A stretch of 64,000 nucleotides of DNA from Reinekea marinisedimentorum (GTDB taxonomy: Bacteria; Pseudomonadota; Gammaproteobacteria; Pseudomonadales; Natronospirillaceae), in contig NZ_SLZR01000010.1 in NCBI RefSeq assembly GCF_004341165.1, forward strand, positions 101,949 through 165,948, given 5' to 3'. This document shows, in pieces, positions 56,783 to 64,000 of this stretch; the stretch's first letter is position 1, and each line of letters opens with the position of its first letter. A program made the translations under genes and the position numbers. The notes beneath the pieces are model-generated. The model saw only the letters and a list, made by a program, of their open reading frames with translations. It made no database searches and was not told where the DNA came from.

Positions 56783-58921
56783 ATGAATAAGGATTATATT
56801 TTAAAAACGTTTAGGTATGTTTTTGCTGCTCATTTATCGTTGTTTCTATTAGTAGGGTGTGAAAGCAATATTGATATGCCGGAAGCCAAGTTTGAAAGCA
56901 GCGATGCAGTAACTGAAGATCAGGCTGCCGAAGATACAACTACCGAAGATACAACTACCGAAGATACAACTACCGAAGATACAACTACCGAAGATACAAC
57001 TACCGAAGATACAACTACCGAAGACGCAACTACCGAAGACGCAACTACCGAAGACGCAACTACCGAAGACACAGCCAGCGAAGATTCTTCATCATTCTCA
57101 TTGGACATTACAGCATCAACTGAAGATGTAAAGAAAATGACTCTAAGTTGGTCAAGTGCATTTGATGGCAGTGGCGTCAGTTACGAGGTCTGTCGTGAAG
57201 ATGACAGTCAGGAATCGAGTTGCGAACAAATTACGGAAGTTACAGATACCTATGAAGTTTCATTCAGTGTGAATAGCCTGATAGAAGCTCTTGAATCCAG
57301 TTATTTTATTATCGCTACATACGGTGACGAAGTAGTTGTTTCAAACACTCAAACGCCATCTAGTGAAGCCATTACTAAAATGATCGGTTATTTTAAAGCG
57401 TCCAATGCCGGGGATTCAGATTACTACGGTTACTCAGTTGCACTAAGTGACGATGGCAGTACCTTAGCTGTTGGTGCTCTTAATGAAGATAACAGCGCAA
57501 CCGGTGTAATAACCGACGGTAGTGAATATTACGGCGATGCAGATGATGTTGAATCTGAAAGTTCTGGCGCCGTATACCTTTACTCCAATGAAAGTGGTTA
57601 TTGGCAGCAGGTAGCCTATGTAAAGGCCTCGAGTGCAAACGAGGGTGATATACTGGGTTATGCTATAGATTTCAGTGATGATGGTGATTTGCTGGTTGTT
57701 GGTGCGCATGGAGAAGATATTCCTGCGAACTGGGTGGTGAATGAAGATGATACCGACAGTGGCCTTATTGATGATGAAACTGCTACAGGGTCTGGCGCAG
57801 TCTACGTTTTTAGCAAAGAAAGTGGCAGTTGGAAACAGGATGCTTATATCAAGGCATCTAATGCCAGCTCGTACGATTATTTTGGCATGTCACTTTCGGT
57901 GAGTGGTGATGGAACAGTAATAGCGGTGGGTGCGCCGTTAGAAAGCAATAGCAGCCAGGGCATTGTGGACTTAACAGCGGGTGCGGTCATCACTGATGAT
58001 GAAGATTCCGAATATTCAGGTGCAGTATATTTATACGAGCTGATAGAAGATGAGTGGGTAGAGACAACATACATCAAAGCATCTAATGCAGAAAGTGCAG
58101 ATTACTTTGGCTGGCAAGTAGAACTGAATGATGATGGTACGGTCATGGCGATCAGTGCCTGCTATTCAGACAGTAGTTCAGATGTTTATATCGCTTCAGG
58201 AACAGATTTTACTGATGATAACAGTATGGAAGATTCCGGATCGGTATATGTATTTACCAGTAGTGACTCGGGCTGGGAGCAAGCAGCTTACATAAAGCCT
58301 TCGAATATTGAAGAGGGTGATTACTTTGGTTATACAATGTCAATGAGTGATGATGGCACGCTTCTGGCCGTAAATTCATTACGGGAAGACAACTCTGCTA
58401 GCGGGGTCACAGATTTGAGTGGTGGTGTTACTGTTATTGATGAAACTGGCTTTGCTGAGCACTCGGGAGCAGTTTATCTTTTTAGTTATGAAGCGGAAGA
58501 GTGGGTTGAAACAGCCTACATTAAAGCCTCGAATACAGAAGAAAAGGATTACTTTGGCCGTACATTAGCTTTAAGTAGCGATGGCACTGCATTAGCTGTG
58601 GGTGCGCATTGGGAAGATAATAGTTTGGCAGGCATTCAATTAGGTGATGTTACGGAAGATGATGAAACTCTCGATAATGCAGGTGCAGTTTACTTGTTTA
58701 GTAATATCGATGGATCATGGCAACAAAGGGCTTATATTAAAGCCTCTAACCCAGAGTCTGAAGACTATTTTGGACAGTTTGTTGCACTGAGCAGCGATGG
58801 AAGTGTTCTGGCAGTCGGTGCTTATGGTGAAGATAATAGTATTAGCGGGATCATCACCGACGGAAGTGAAACGGAAGATTACGGTACCCTGAGTAAAGTC
58901 GGCGCGGTTTATCTATATTGA
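56783..58921 (+). CDS. FG-GAP lipoprotein, seven-bladed propeller, with a Thr-Glu repeat stalk
   Basis: 712 residues. Lipoprotein signal (LVGCESN). Residues about 50-95 are TTED-type repeats encoded by a 15-bp minisatellite, probably a flexible stalk. Then seven copies of a unit of about 75-80 residues: YIKASN, DYFGYS, SDDGTxLAVGA, EDNS and GAVYLY. Seven such FG-GAP-like blades predict an integrin-type beta-propeller. Own promoter region (168-bp gap), AAGGAAAGG ribosome site, own terminator. It may be a surface ligand or adhesin; linkage to the cluster is by position and type only. Confidence 0.85.
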   Translation: MNKDYILKTFRYVFAAHLSLFLLVGCESNIDMPEAKFESSDAVTEDQAAEDTTTEDTTTEDTTTEDTTTEDTTTEDTTTEDATTEDATTEDATTEDTASEDSSSFSLDITASTEDVKKMTLSWSSAFDGSGVSYEVCREDDSQESSCEQITEVTDTYEVSFSVNSLIEALESSYFIIATYGDEVVVSNTQTPSSEAITKMIGYFKASNAGDSDYYGYSVALSDDGSTLAVGALNEDNSATGVITDGSEYYGDADDVESESSGAVYLYSNESGYWQQVAYVKASSANEGDILGYAIDFSDDGDLLVVGAHGEDIPANWVVNEDDTDSGLIDDETATGSGAVYVFSKESGSWKQDAYIKASNASSYDYFGMSLSVSGDGTVIAVGAPLESNSSQGIVDLTAGAVITDDEDSEYSGAVYLYELIEDEWVETTYIKASNAESADYFGWQVELNDDGTVMAISACYSDSSSDVYIASGTDFTDDNSMEDSGSVYVFTSSDSGWEQAAYIKPSNIEEGDYFGYTMSMSDDGTLLAVNSLREDNSASGVTDLSGGVTVIDETGFAEHSGAVYLFSYEAEEWVETAYIKASNTEEKDYFGRTLALSSDGTALAVGAHWEDNSLAGIQLGDVTEDDETLDNAGAVYLFSNIDGSWQQRAYIKASNPESEDYFGQFVALSSDGSVLAVGAYGEDNSISGIITDGSETEDYGTLSKVGAVYLY
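56930..57064 (+). repeat. 15-bp in-frame minisatellite in the FG-GAP lipoprotein gene
   Basis: Nine copies of a unit like GATACAACTACCGAA, six perfect with ACA and three with GCA (TTEDT to TTEDA). Because 15 is a multiple of three, copy number can change without loss of frame, altering the stalk length. Confidence 0.9.
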
Positions 58922-58950
58922 ATAGGTCTGCTGGCTAGCGTTTTGAATGT

Positions 58951-58975
58951 AAGCCAGCACTCGCTGGCTTTTTTT
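58951..58975 (+). terminator. Rho-independent terminator after the FG-GAP lipoprotein gene
   Basis: Stem AAGCCAGC / GCTGGCTT with an ACTC loop and a T-run. Confidence 0.93.
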
Positions 58976-59020
58976 CGGTTATACTCGCGCCCCATTCAAT
59001 TTTTTCGTTTGGAGAGGCGC

Positions 59021-59752
59021 TTGCAAAACCCAAACACGACACCCGCTAAAAAGCTGCTCAAAGGCGTGGTTGTTGCTTTGCCTATATCGCTGGCCGTGAT
59101 CCCCTGGGGGGTATTGGCCGGTTCTTACGCGATTGATGCCGGGCTGAACGTAGTAGAAGCCCAAATGATGTCGGGCATTCTGTTTGCCGGCTCTGCTCAG
59201 TTGGTGGCGGCGGGTATGTTTAAGAGCGGCGTCGCTTTCGCCACCATGATGCTGACGGTGCTGATCATCACCTCGCGGCATTTCCTGTATGGCATATCCA
59301 TGCGCCAGAAGATCAGTAAGCTGCCTAAGCGCTGGCGGCTGCTTTTAGGCTTCCTGCTCACCGATGAGTTGTTCGCCGTGTGCGGCAGTCAAAAAGATGC
59401 CGAATTCGACCGCTGGTACGCTCTGGGTGTGGGTGGCTCATTCTATGTTGTCTGGAATATCGCCTCGGCCGCGGGCATTTTTCTGGGTAGCCAAATTCCC
59501 TGGCTGAACAACGTCGGGTTGGAATTCGTCGTTGCCGCTACCTTTATTGCACTGGTAGTGCCGCACATAACCACCTTGCCCGTAGTGCTCAGCGTGATAG
59601 TTGCTCTGGTACTCTCTGTAGTCTTAGGCCTTTATCAGGTGCCTGGCTCACTGCTTATCGCTGCCCTAAGTGGTATGACCACTGGCTTTATTGCCGAAAC
59701 CTGGCAAAGCAAAAGGGCTCGCGCAACCCGCTTCAGCGAGGAAAAGGCATGA
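59021..59752 (+). CDS. azlC: AzlC family branched-chain amino acid exporter subunit
   Basis: 243 residues with several membrane segments. AzlC landmarks: LPISLAVIPWGVLAGSYA and MSGILFAGSAQLVAAGMF, then ITSRHFLYG. With AzlD it forms a two-component exporter for branched-chain or related amino acids (YgaZ/YgaH type). I choose the TTG at 59021 with a GGAGAGG site; the longer frame to 58943 crosses the terminator at 58951 and is unlikely. ATGA-type overlap with azlD. Confidence 0.88.
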   Translation: MQNPNTTPAKKLLKGVVVALPISLAVIPWGVLAGSYAIDAGLNVVEAQMMSGILFAGSAQLVAAGMFKSGVAFATMMLTVLIITSRHFLYGISMRQKISKLPKRWRLLLGFLLTDELFAVCGSQKDAEFDRWYALGVGGSFYVVWNIASAAGIFLGSQIPWLNNVGLEFVVAATFIALVVPHITTLPVVLSVIVALVLSVVLGLYQVPGSLLIAALSGMTTGFIAETWQSKRARATRFSEEKA

Positions 59753-60060
59753 TTGTGCTAACGATACTGGCGATGTCTGCCATCGTGTTCCTGAGTCGTT
59801 ATGTCTTCCTGGAACCCAACCTGCCCATAAAACTGAACAGCACGGCAAAGCGGTTTCTGGGCTATTCAGCGCCCGCTGTACTGGCCGCAATCATTGGCCC
59901 AATCCTTTTCCTGCCGGAAGGCGAACTGTTGGTGAGCGTAGTGAACCCCTATTTACTGGGCGGAATTATCGCCGTATTGGTTACCTGGCGGTTTAAGAAC
60001 GTCCTGTTGGCCGTAGCGGTAAGCACCGCCGTATTTATGGTTTTAAGGAGTATGATCTGA
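59749..60060 (+). CDS. azlD: AzlD family branched-chain amino acid exporter subunit
   Basis: 103 residues, about four hydrophobic segments, with FLSRYVFL and FLGYSAPAVLAAIIGPILFLP, the AzlD pattern. It overlaps azlC by four bases and should be its membrane partner. Confidence 0.87.
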   Translation: MIVLTILAMSAIVFLSRYVFLEPNLPIKLNSTAKRFLGYSAPAVLAAIIGPILFLPEGELLVSVVNPYLLGGIIAVLVTWRFKNVLLAVAVSTAVFMVLRSMI

Positions 60061-60090
60061 GCTATTGGCTATGATACGAGAGTTAACACA

Positions 60091-60113
60091 CTGAAAAATA
60101 ACATTTTTTTCAG
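60091..60113 (+). terminator. Hairpin with T-run behind azlD
   Basis: CTGAAAAA / TTTTTTCAG stem around an ATAACA loop, 31 bases behind the azlD stop. AT-rich, so weaker than most. Confidence 0.5.
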
Positions 60114-60161
60114 AAAAGCCTTGCCACAACAGATTAGATAAGTATCATACGCCCTCAATTC

Positions 60162-60238
<77 letters not shown>

Positions 60239-60243
60239 GATTC

Positions 60244-60283
60244 AAAACAAAAACGGCTGCCCTTGGGTGGCTGTTTTTGTTTT
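60244..60283 (+). terminator. Terminator behind tRNA-Val
   Basis: AAAACAAAAAC (244-254) pairs perfectly with GTTTTTGTTTT (273-283); the inner GGCTGCCC/GGGTGGCT part adds further pairs including G-T. Confidence 0.8.
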
Positions 60284-60382
60284 AGGTTCGGCGAAGCTGA
60301 AGAAGCCGAAGCTGAACTGCTCAGTTCACGTTGTAGGCCGCGAGCCAAAGGCGAGCGCATCTGCTTAGCCGGGCAGATTCAG

Positions 60383-60438
60383 GAAGCTCCGACACCCATC
60401 ACTAAGCTTGACTCAATCCCAAAACACTGGCTATATAT
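60383..60438. repeat. 56-bp dispersed repeat, copy 1
   Basis: Begins GAAGCTCCGACACCCATCAC and ends CACTGGCTATATAT, lying 28 bases before the RAYT start codon. Copy 2 (63446) is identical over 56 bases; copy 3 (63850) differs at three. Confidence 0.92.
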
Positions 60439-60466
60439 CCATGCTGTATTCATCCAGGAGGATGTC

Positions 60467-61453
60467 ATGCCAAAGCCAAGGAGTGCTCAGGTATCCATCG
60501 ATGCAACCCCCTACTATCACTGTATTTCACGCTGTGTGCGGCGTGCCTTTCTGTGCGGATCTGATATTCAAACCGGTATCAGCTATGAACACCGGCGGGG
60601 CTGGGTTGAGCAGAAAATACTCAAATTAGGCCAAGTCTTCTGCATCGATGTCTGCGCGTATGCGGTAATGTCGAATCACTACCATGTGGTTTTGCACATC
60701 AATGCTCAGCAGGCTGAACAGCTGTCCAGTAAAGCGGTTCATGCCCGCTGGCAAAGCCTGTTCAAAGGCAATCATCTGTCTGCTCGCTTTTTGCGGGATG
60801 AACCCATGACCGATGCAGAAATGGCGGTCGTCAATGAACTCACCGATACTTGGCGTTCCCGGTTAATGGACATCAGCTGGTTCATGCGCGTATTAAACGA
60901 AGGCATTGCTCGCGAAGCGAATGCTGAAGACCAATGCACCGGCCGATTCTGGGAAGGGCGCTTCAAATCTCAGGCACTGCTCGATGAACAAGCCCTCGCG
61001 GCCTGCATGGCGTATGTCGACCTAAACCCAGTTCGTGCCAGCATGGCCGAAACCCCCGAACAATCCGACTTTACTTCTGCACAAAAACGCATCAGCGACG
61101 CGAAAACAACACCCACAGAATATACCGAAGCCAACCAACCAAAAACACTCTTTCCATTCGTCGGCAATCCACGCCAGCCCATGCCCGAAGGCCTGCCATT
61201 CAAACTTGAAGATTACTTGCAACTGCTCGATTGGACAGGCCGCTGCCTACGTGAAGACAAGCGAGGCGCAATACCCGCCAACTTGCCGCCCATCTTAAAA
61301 CGTCTAAACATTGAACCTAAAAACTGGATTTACAGCGCTCAGCATTTTGAAGAAAGCTTTAAAGGTTTTGCCGGAAAACTGGATTCACTGAAACAGAAAT
61401 TGCCCGATCTGGGCTATCAGCGTATACCAAACGTTGGTGTACTGCTGACTTAG
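60467..61453 (+). CDS. REP-associated tyrosine transposase (RAYT, IS200/HUH-like)
   Basis: 328 residues. HUH motif in VMSNHYHVVLHI (about residue 67-78) preceded by YYHCISRCVRRAFLC, and CTGRFWEGRFKSQAL, AYVDLNPVRASMA, all typical of the RAYT/Y1 group, where a single tyrosine attacks one DNA strand. RAYTs move or maintain REP-type repeats. ATG at 60467 has a CAGGAGG site; the frame further upstream runs into the tRNA and is not used. A 56-bp repeat lies immediately before it. Confidence 0.92.
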   Translation: MPKPRSAQVSIDATPYYHCISRCVRRAFLCGSDIQTGISYEHRRGWVEQKILKLGQVFCIDVCAYAVMSNHYHVVLHINAQQAEQLSSKAVHARWQSLFKGNHLSARFLRDEPMTDAEMAVVNELTDTWRSRLMDISWFMRVLNEGIAREANAEDQCTGRFWEGRFKSQALLDEQALAACMAYVDLNPVRASMAETPEQSDFTSAQKRISDAKTTPTEYTEANQPKTLFPFVGNPRQPMPEGLPFKLEDYLQLLDWTGRCLREDKRGAIPANLPPILKRLNIEPKNWIYSAQHFEESFKGFAGKLDSLKQKLPDLGYQRIPNVGVLLT

Positions 61454-61582
61454 AAAATCCTTCAAACAATACTGAAAAATTCAGCCGGTCTGAAATCTTG
61501 GCATGCCTGAAATCGGTGGTTTTGACTTGAAACGTCTTGGAACTGGCCGATTGATAGCAAGCGTGGTGGCATCCAGCAGTTC

Positions 61583-61783
61583 ATGAGCAGGCTATGTGGT
61601 TATGGGTTAGATTATTATTTAAGATGGGTGTCTGGGTATTTTAAGGGGAAATGGCTGGGTGAAGTTGGTGATGATAATGTTTGGTCAGGAGATTCCTTCT
61701 CTACAGTAAGGAATGCGGCATACGGGTCTCTTGAGGAGGCGGCAGAGGGGAGAATAGATTGTTTTACAGGTGAGGAATTATGA
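61583..61783 (+). CDS. Small unrecognised protein, possibly the 3' remnant of a larger gene
   Basis: 66 residues (GYGLDYYLRWVSGYFKGKWL, NAAYGSLEEAAEGRIDCF). No known motif. The frame is open a further 18 codons upstream without a start. Its stop overlaps the ATG of the next gene (ATGA), so the pair behaves like an operon. AT-rich compared with the chromosome to the left. Confidence 0.45.
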   Translation: MSRLCGYGLDYYLRWVSGYFKGKWLGEVGDDNVWSGDSFSTVRNAAYGSLEEAAEGRIDCFTGEEL

Positions 61784-62814
61784 AAAATATTTTTCAGTTT
61801 TTTTTGGTTTTGATTGGAAGTTATTCAATGGCTTCTTCTTTTGATGGTTTTGTAGTCGGGACTTCCGTGAATAGTAAAAATATATCAGAAATTGCTAAAT
61901 CAAGTTGGGAATATGCTAAAGCTAGTACAACACAGAAAAAGTATGATGATGGATTTGCTAAAGCATTTTACTTGGTTGACGAAACTAATCAGTTGTTTTC
62001 TTTGTCTGAGTCCAATGTGATTTACTTGACTGATTTTGAGAGTCGTTCAGTGGATGGCGTATGGACATTAAGTCGTTGGCAGTATCTGACACCTCCTCCT
62101 GCCATATCCCTACCGCTTAAAGAAGAGTTCGGAATTAATTTTCGAGGTAAACTTTATCAAAACCCAAATGATCTTATATATAAAATACCAAGCTGTATGC
62201 GTAAGTCTCCGTTGCGATATGGTGATATAGAAGGTGATGGGGAGTTCGAGCTTTATCTTGCTTTATTAACTGAACATGTTGTTTTGTCACCCCTTTATGG
62301 TGGTGTGGTTTTTTCCTTTATGCCATTTGCTGATGACTGGGTTGCATCTTCTTTAGAAGGTGAGTATGTCGAATTTATAGATCAACTAGGAGGTAGTGAT
62401 TATCAATATATTTCGAGTCGGGCCATTAGTCGAAATTATATATTTGCTGCTCATCGCTCCTATACAAAACTATTCGAAGGTGATTTTGATGGTGACAATA
62501 ATCCAGATCTTGTTACATGGCAAAAGGTTTATCGATCCAATACCGTTGGTGGTATCAAAGGATTTTCATTGATTTCTGAGGTGTATACACATTACGAACG
62601 GGATCTTGATAGCCAAAAAAAATCTGTTGCGGGTGTTACAGGTGAATATTTGCCTCAAAAAACTTACGAGCCAATTATTCAATCGTGGCTTTCAGAAAGT
62701 GACTTTACCTGGAGTAAAGGCTACCCCTCTATTTCTGAATGCGAAGGTGAAGAAGGTGAGCTTATTCCTGAAATGCACGACCCATTACTTAACGATCCGG
62801 ATGTCTTGCAATAA
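61780..62814 (+). CDS. Secreted protein with VCBS/FG-GAP-like segments
   Basis: 344 residues with a signal peptide (cleavage near MASS). The phrases YGDIEGDGEFELYLALL and FEGDFDGDNNPDLVTW resemble FG-GAP/VCBS calcium-binding turns. No enzyme motif. AT-rich and rare-codon style, unlike the genes to the left, suggesting recent acquisition. Function unknown. Confidence 0.65.
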   Translation: MKNIFQFFLVLIGSYSMASSFDGFVVGTSVNSKNISEIAKSSWEYAKASTTQKKYDDGFAKAFYLVDETNQLFSLSESNVIYLTDFESRSVDGVWTLSRWQYLTPPPAISLPLKEEFGINFRGKLYQNPNDLIYKIPSCMRKSPLRYGDIEGDGEFELYLALLTEHVVLSPLYGGVVFSFMPFADDWVASSLEGEYVEFIDQLGGSDYQYISSRAISRNYIFAAHRSYTKLFEGDFDGDNNPDLVTWQKVYRSNTVGGIKGFSLISEVYTHYERDLDSQKKSVAGVTGEYLPQKTYEPIIQSWLSESDFTWSKGYPSISECEGEEGELIPEMHDPLLNDPDVLQ

Positions 62815-63217
62815 ATAAAACTGAAAACTTGCATCGGCCTATGGCTGGTGCAAGTCACGATTTTTGAAAGCCATCATTCTTTTAACAAAGGCGACCTAAT
62901 CGTTTAAAACGACCCAAATGTTAAAAAAATGAAGCTAATAGAGCGTATCGCTTATGTGCCAGGTGATTCAGTATCCTTTTCAAAACTGATTACCGAAATG
63001 GACGATAAAAGCACAAAGCTAAGTTGCTTACCGAAGGCAACAAGCATTAGGAAATATAAAAGGTTACTTTGTTCTGGGCGACAACCCAAAACAAAGTACC
63101 GACAGCCGCAACTTTGGCCCAATAGACCTCAGCCAGATAGTCGGAAAAATTATTTTAATCATCCCAAAAGAAAATTTGGGTTGGTTGTACTCTATTGCGG
63201 CTTGGTTACAAAAGTAA
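62815..63217 (+). pseudogene. Decayed S26 signal peptidase gene of conjugative-element (TraF/TrhF) type
   Basis: In one frame: TIFESHHSFNKGDLIV, then an in-frame TAA, then KLIERIAYVPGDSV (the box around the catalytic Lys, here Glu in LIERI). After a frameshift near 63030, another frame gives GYFVLGDNPKQSTDSRNFGP (the GDN...DSRxxG box), VGKIILIIPKEN and a stop at 63215-63217. These are boxes of the signal peptidase I family. A stop, a frameshift and loss of the lysine show that it is not functional. The 113-codon frame at 62929 is part of this ruin, not a gene. Confidence 0.75.
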
Positions 63218-63314
63218 CCGGGCGGCGCTGTTCATACATTAAGTGTAGTAGAAAACTTGCGACCCGGTAGTTTTAAAGGGTTTTAAAACTGCCAAAACGA
63301 AAAAGGAACACATC

Positions 63315-63445
63315 GTGATTCGGCCTACAGCTTTTATAAGTGCGTTGTTATTAGCGAGCCCGGTTTTTGCCATTGGTGATATAGACATCCGTGCAGACCA
63401 GGTACTTACCGATACAGTACAGGAGGTTAACTTCCGCATCGCGGG
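63315..63445 (+). pseudogene. 5' fragment of a secreted-protein gene, cut by the 56-bp repeat
   Basis: About 44 codons with a good signal peptide (ALLLASPVFA) and then IGDIDIRADQVLTDTVQEV, after a GTG start at 63315. The reading frame runs into the repeat at 63446 and loses sense. In F-type conjugative operons a signal-peptidase gene can be followed by secreted pilus-assembly genes, so this may be such a gene; identity is not established. Confidence 0.5.
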
Positions 63446-63501
63446 GAAGCTCCGACACCCATCACTAAGCTTGACTCAATCCCAAAACACTGGCTATATA
63501 T
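63446..63501. repeat. 56-bp dispersed repeat, copy 2
   Basis: Identical to copy 1 over 56 bases, then GGGTCTTC as in copy 3. It truncates the secreted-protein fragment on its left. Confidence 0.92.
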
Positions 63502-63524
63502 GGGTCTTCACCTTTTACGGTGGG

Positions 63525-63848
63525 TTAATGTTTCAGAGTTAGTCCACCCAGATAGAACATTATCGCGGTTTTGTAGCGTGTCTCACTTCTAAATCCTTTC
63601 GCTCTTACCTTTATTATTTTTAATTTTGCATTGATGCTTTCTGCCATTGCATTGGTTCGGTTTTTTACGATGGCGTTAATGATTCCCCACAGTTTTTCCT
63701 TGATCGACTTTGCAGCGGTCTTCATTGGTGTAAGTCGACTTTTAGTTGCCCAGCTGTACCATTTCATCCATGCTTTCTCTGCTGACTTTGCATAGCTATA
63801 ACCCCAAAGCGTTTTGGCGTATTGGAGAATGGCCCAGGCTCTTGCGAC
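63525..63848 (-). pseudogene. C-terminal remnant of an ISL3-family transposase
   Basis: Open frame of 107 codons on the minus strand with no start at its head: RAWAILQYAKTLWGYSY, MKWYSWATKSRLTPMK, NAMAESINAKLKIIKVRAKG and YKTAIMFYLGGLTL. These are the C-terminal DDE-domain phrases of ISL3 (IS204/IS1001/IS1165) transposases, which are about 400 residues long. The N-terminal three quarters are missing; the break coincides with repeat copy 3. Confidence 0.85.
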
Positions 63849-63849
63849 C

Positions 63850-63905
63850 GAAGCTCAGACACCCATCACTAACCTTGACTCAATCCCAAAATACTGGCTA
63901 TATAT
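63850..63905. repeat. 56-bp dispersed repeat, copy 3
   Basis: Differs from copies 1 and 2 at three positions, followed by GGGTCTTC. It sits exactly at the break in the ISL3 remnant. From 63906 to the window end no gene was recognised; an ATG at 63983 is too near the edge to judge. Confidence 0.88.
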
Positions 63906-64000
63906 GGGTCTTCCCCAATTCAAGTGGGAACGTAGCATTTCCCACCTTATTTAATTATCGTTCATCATCATAATTCATAGTAATGAAAAACAATGGACGA

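Noticed and set aside
58943..59020. Longer AzlC N-terminus
   Set aside because: It would be translated from inside the preceding terminator; the TTG at 59021 with GGAGAGG fits the family start.
62929..63270. 113-codon ORF as a real gene
   Set aside because: Its first part is the middle of a signal-peptidase-like gene and its second part is out of frame relative to the recognisable C-terminal box.

Overview
The window looks like chromosomal DNA of a free-living, probably marine gammaproteobacterium. The evidence is the NAD kinase / YeaC / DUF2797 / aminopeptidase N block, a RimO, a quinol oxidase of the short-Q-loop (cyanide-insensitive) type, a ToxR/ToxS-like pair, PAS and Cache chemoreceptors, an AcuI-type acryloyl-CoA reductase and an orphan TRAP binding protein. 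Genus cannot be fixed from the sequence alone; an Oceanospirillales-like affiliation is only a guess.

Layout. 1-1890: 3' end of mobA and moaB-moaC-moaD-moaE, one tightly packed molybdenum cofactor operon. 1911-2078: an array of 7-bp tandem repeats. 2086-9983: mostly housekeeping or single genes (TSUP permease, PlsC-type acyltransferase, rhomboid protease, UshA-type nucleotidase lipoprotein, acetyltransferases, an amidohydrolase, a small membrane protein). 10019-11948: a minus-strand operon (YeaD epimerase, DnaJ-related protein, GNAT). 12173-17472: a PagL-like lipid A deacylase, then nadK-yeaC-DUF2797-pepN. 17687-26462: a chemoreceptor, the cytochrome bd-type oxidase with an overlooked 54-codon ORF in front, a ToxRS-like regulator pair divergent from a small secreted protein, and rimO. 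26564-29182: repeat-bounded accessory segment holding a compact tyrosine recombinase and a DUF1778/GNAT toxin-antitoxin pair between 20-bp perfect inverted repeats, with 7-bp arrays and a hairpin element on both sides. 29198-39891: TRAP binding protein, MarR-MATE, fadH, a GalT-like protein, acuI, PAS chemoreceptor, and a cysteine-rich metal efflux permease behind a MerR-type promoter.

40304-58921 is the most interesting part. It is a long co-oriented cluster that encodes one TolQ/ExbB-type channel protein, two TolR/ExbD-type proteins, a small periplasmic protein, a TonB-like AgmX/PglI-type trans-envelope protein, an outer membrane beta-barrel, two large TPR proteins and five surface or secreted proteins (beta-propeller-like lipoprotein, thrombospondin type 3 repeat protein, VWA lipoprotein, PPC-repeat lipoprotein and, after a gap, a seven-repeat FG-GAP lipoprotein). 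The composition matches the Agl-Glt gliding / Nfs machinery known from Myxococcus, with an extra calcium-binding-looking surface module. I infer a proton-motive-force-driven machine spanning the envelope; its role here (surface motility, adhesion, or surface assembly) is open. Only one of the two ExbD-like proteins keeps the membrane aspartate.

59021-64000: azlC-azlD, tRNA-Val(GAC), then an eroding accessory region with a REP-associated (RAYT) transposase, three copies of a 56-bp repeat, an AT-rich two-gene unit, a decayed signal-peptidase-like gene of conjugative-element type, a truncated secreted protein and an ISL3-family transposase remnant.
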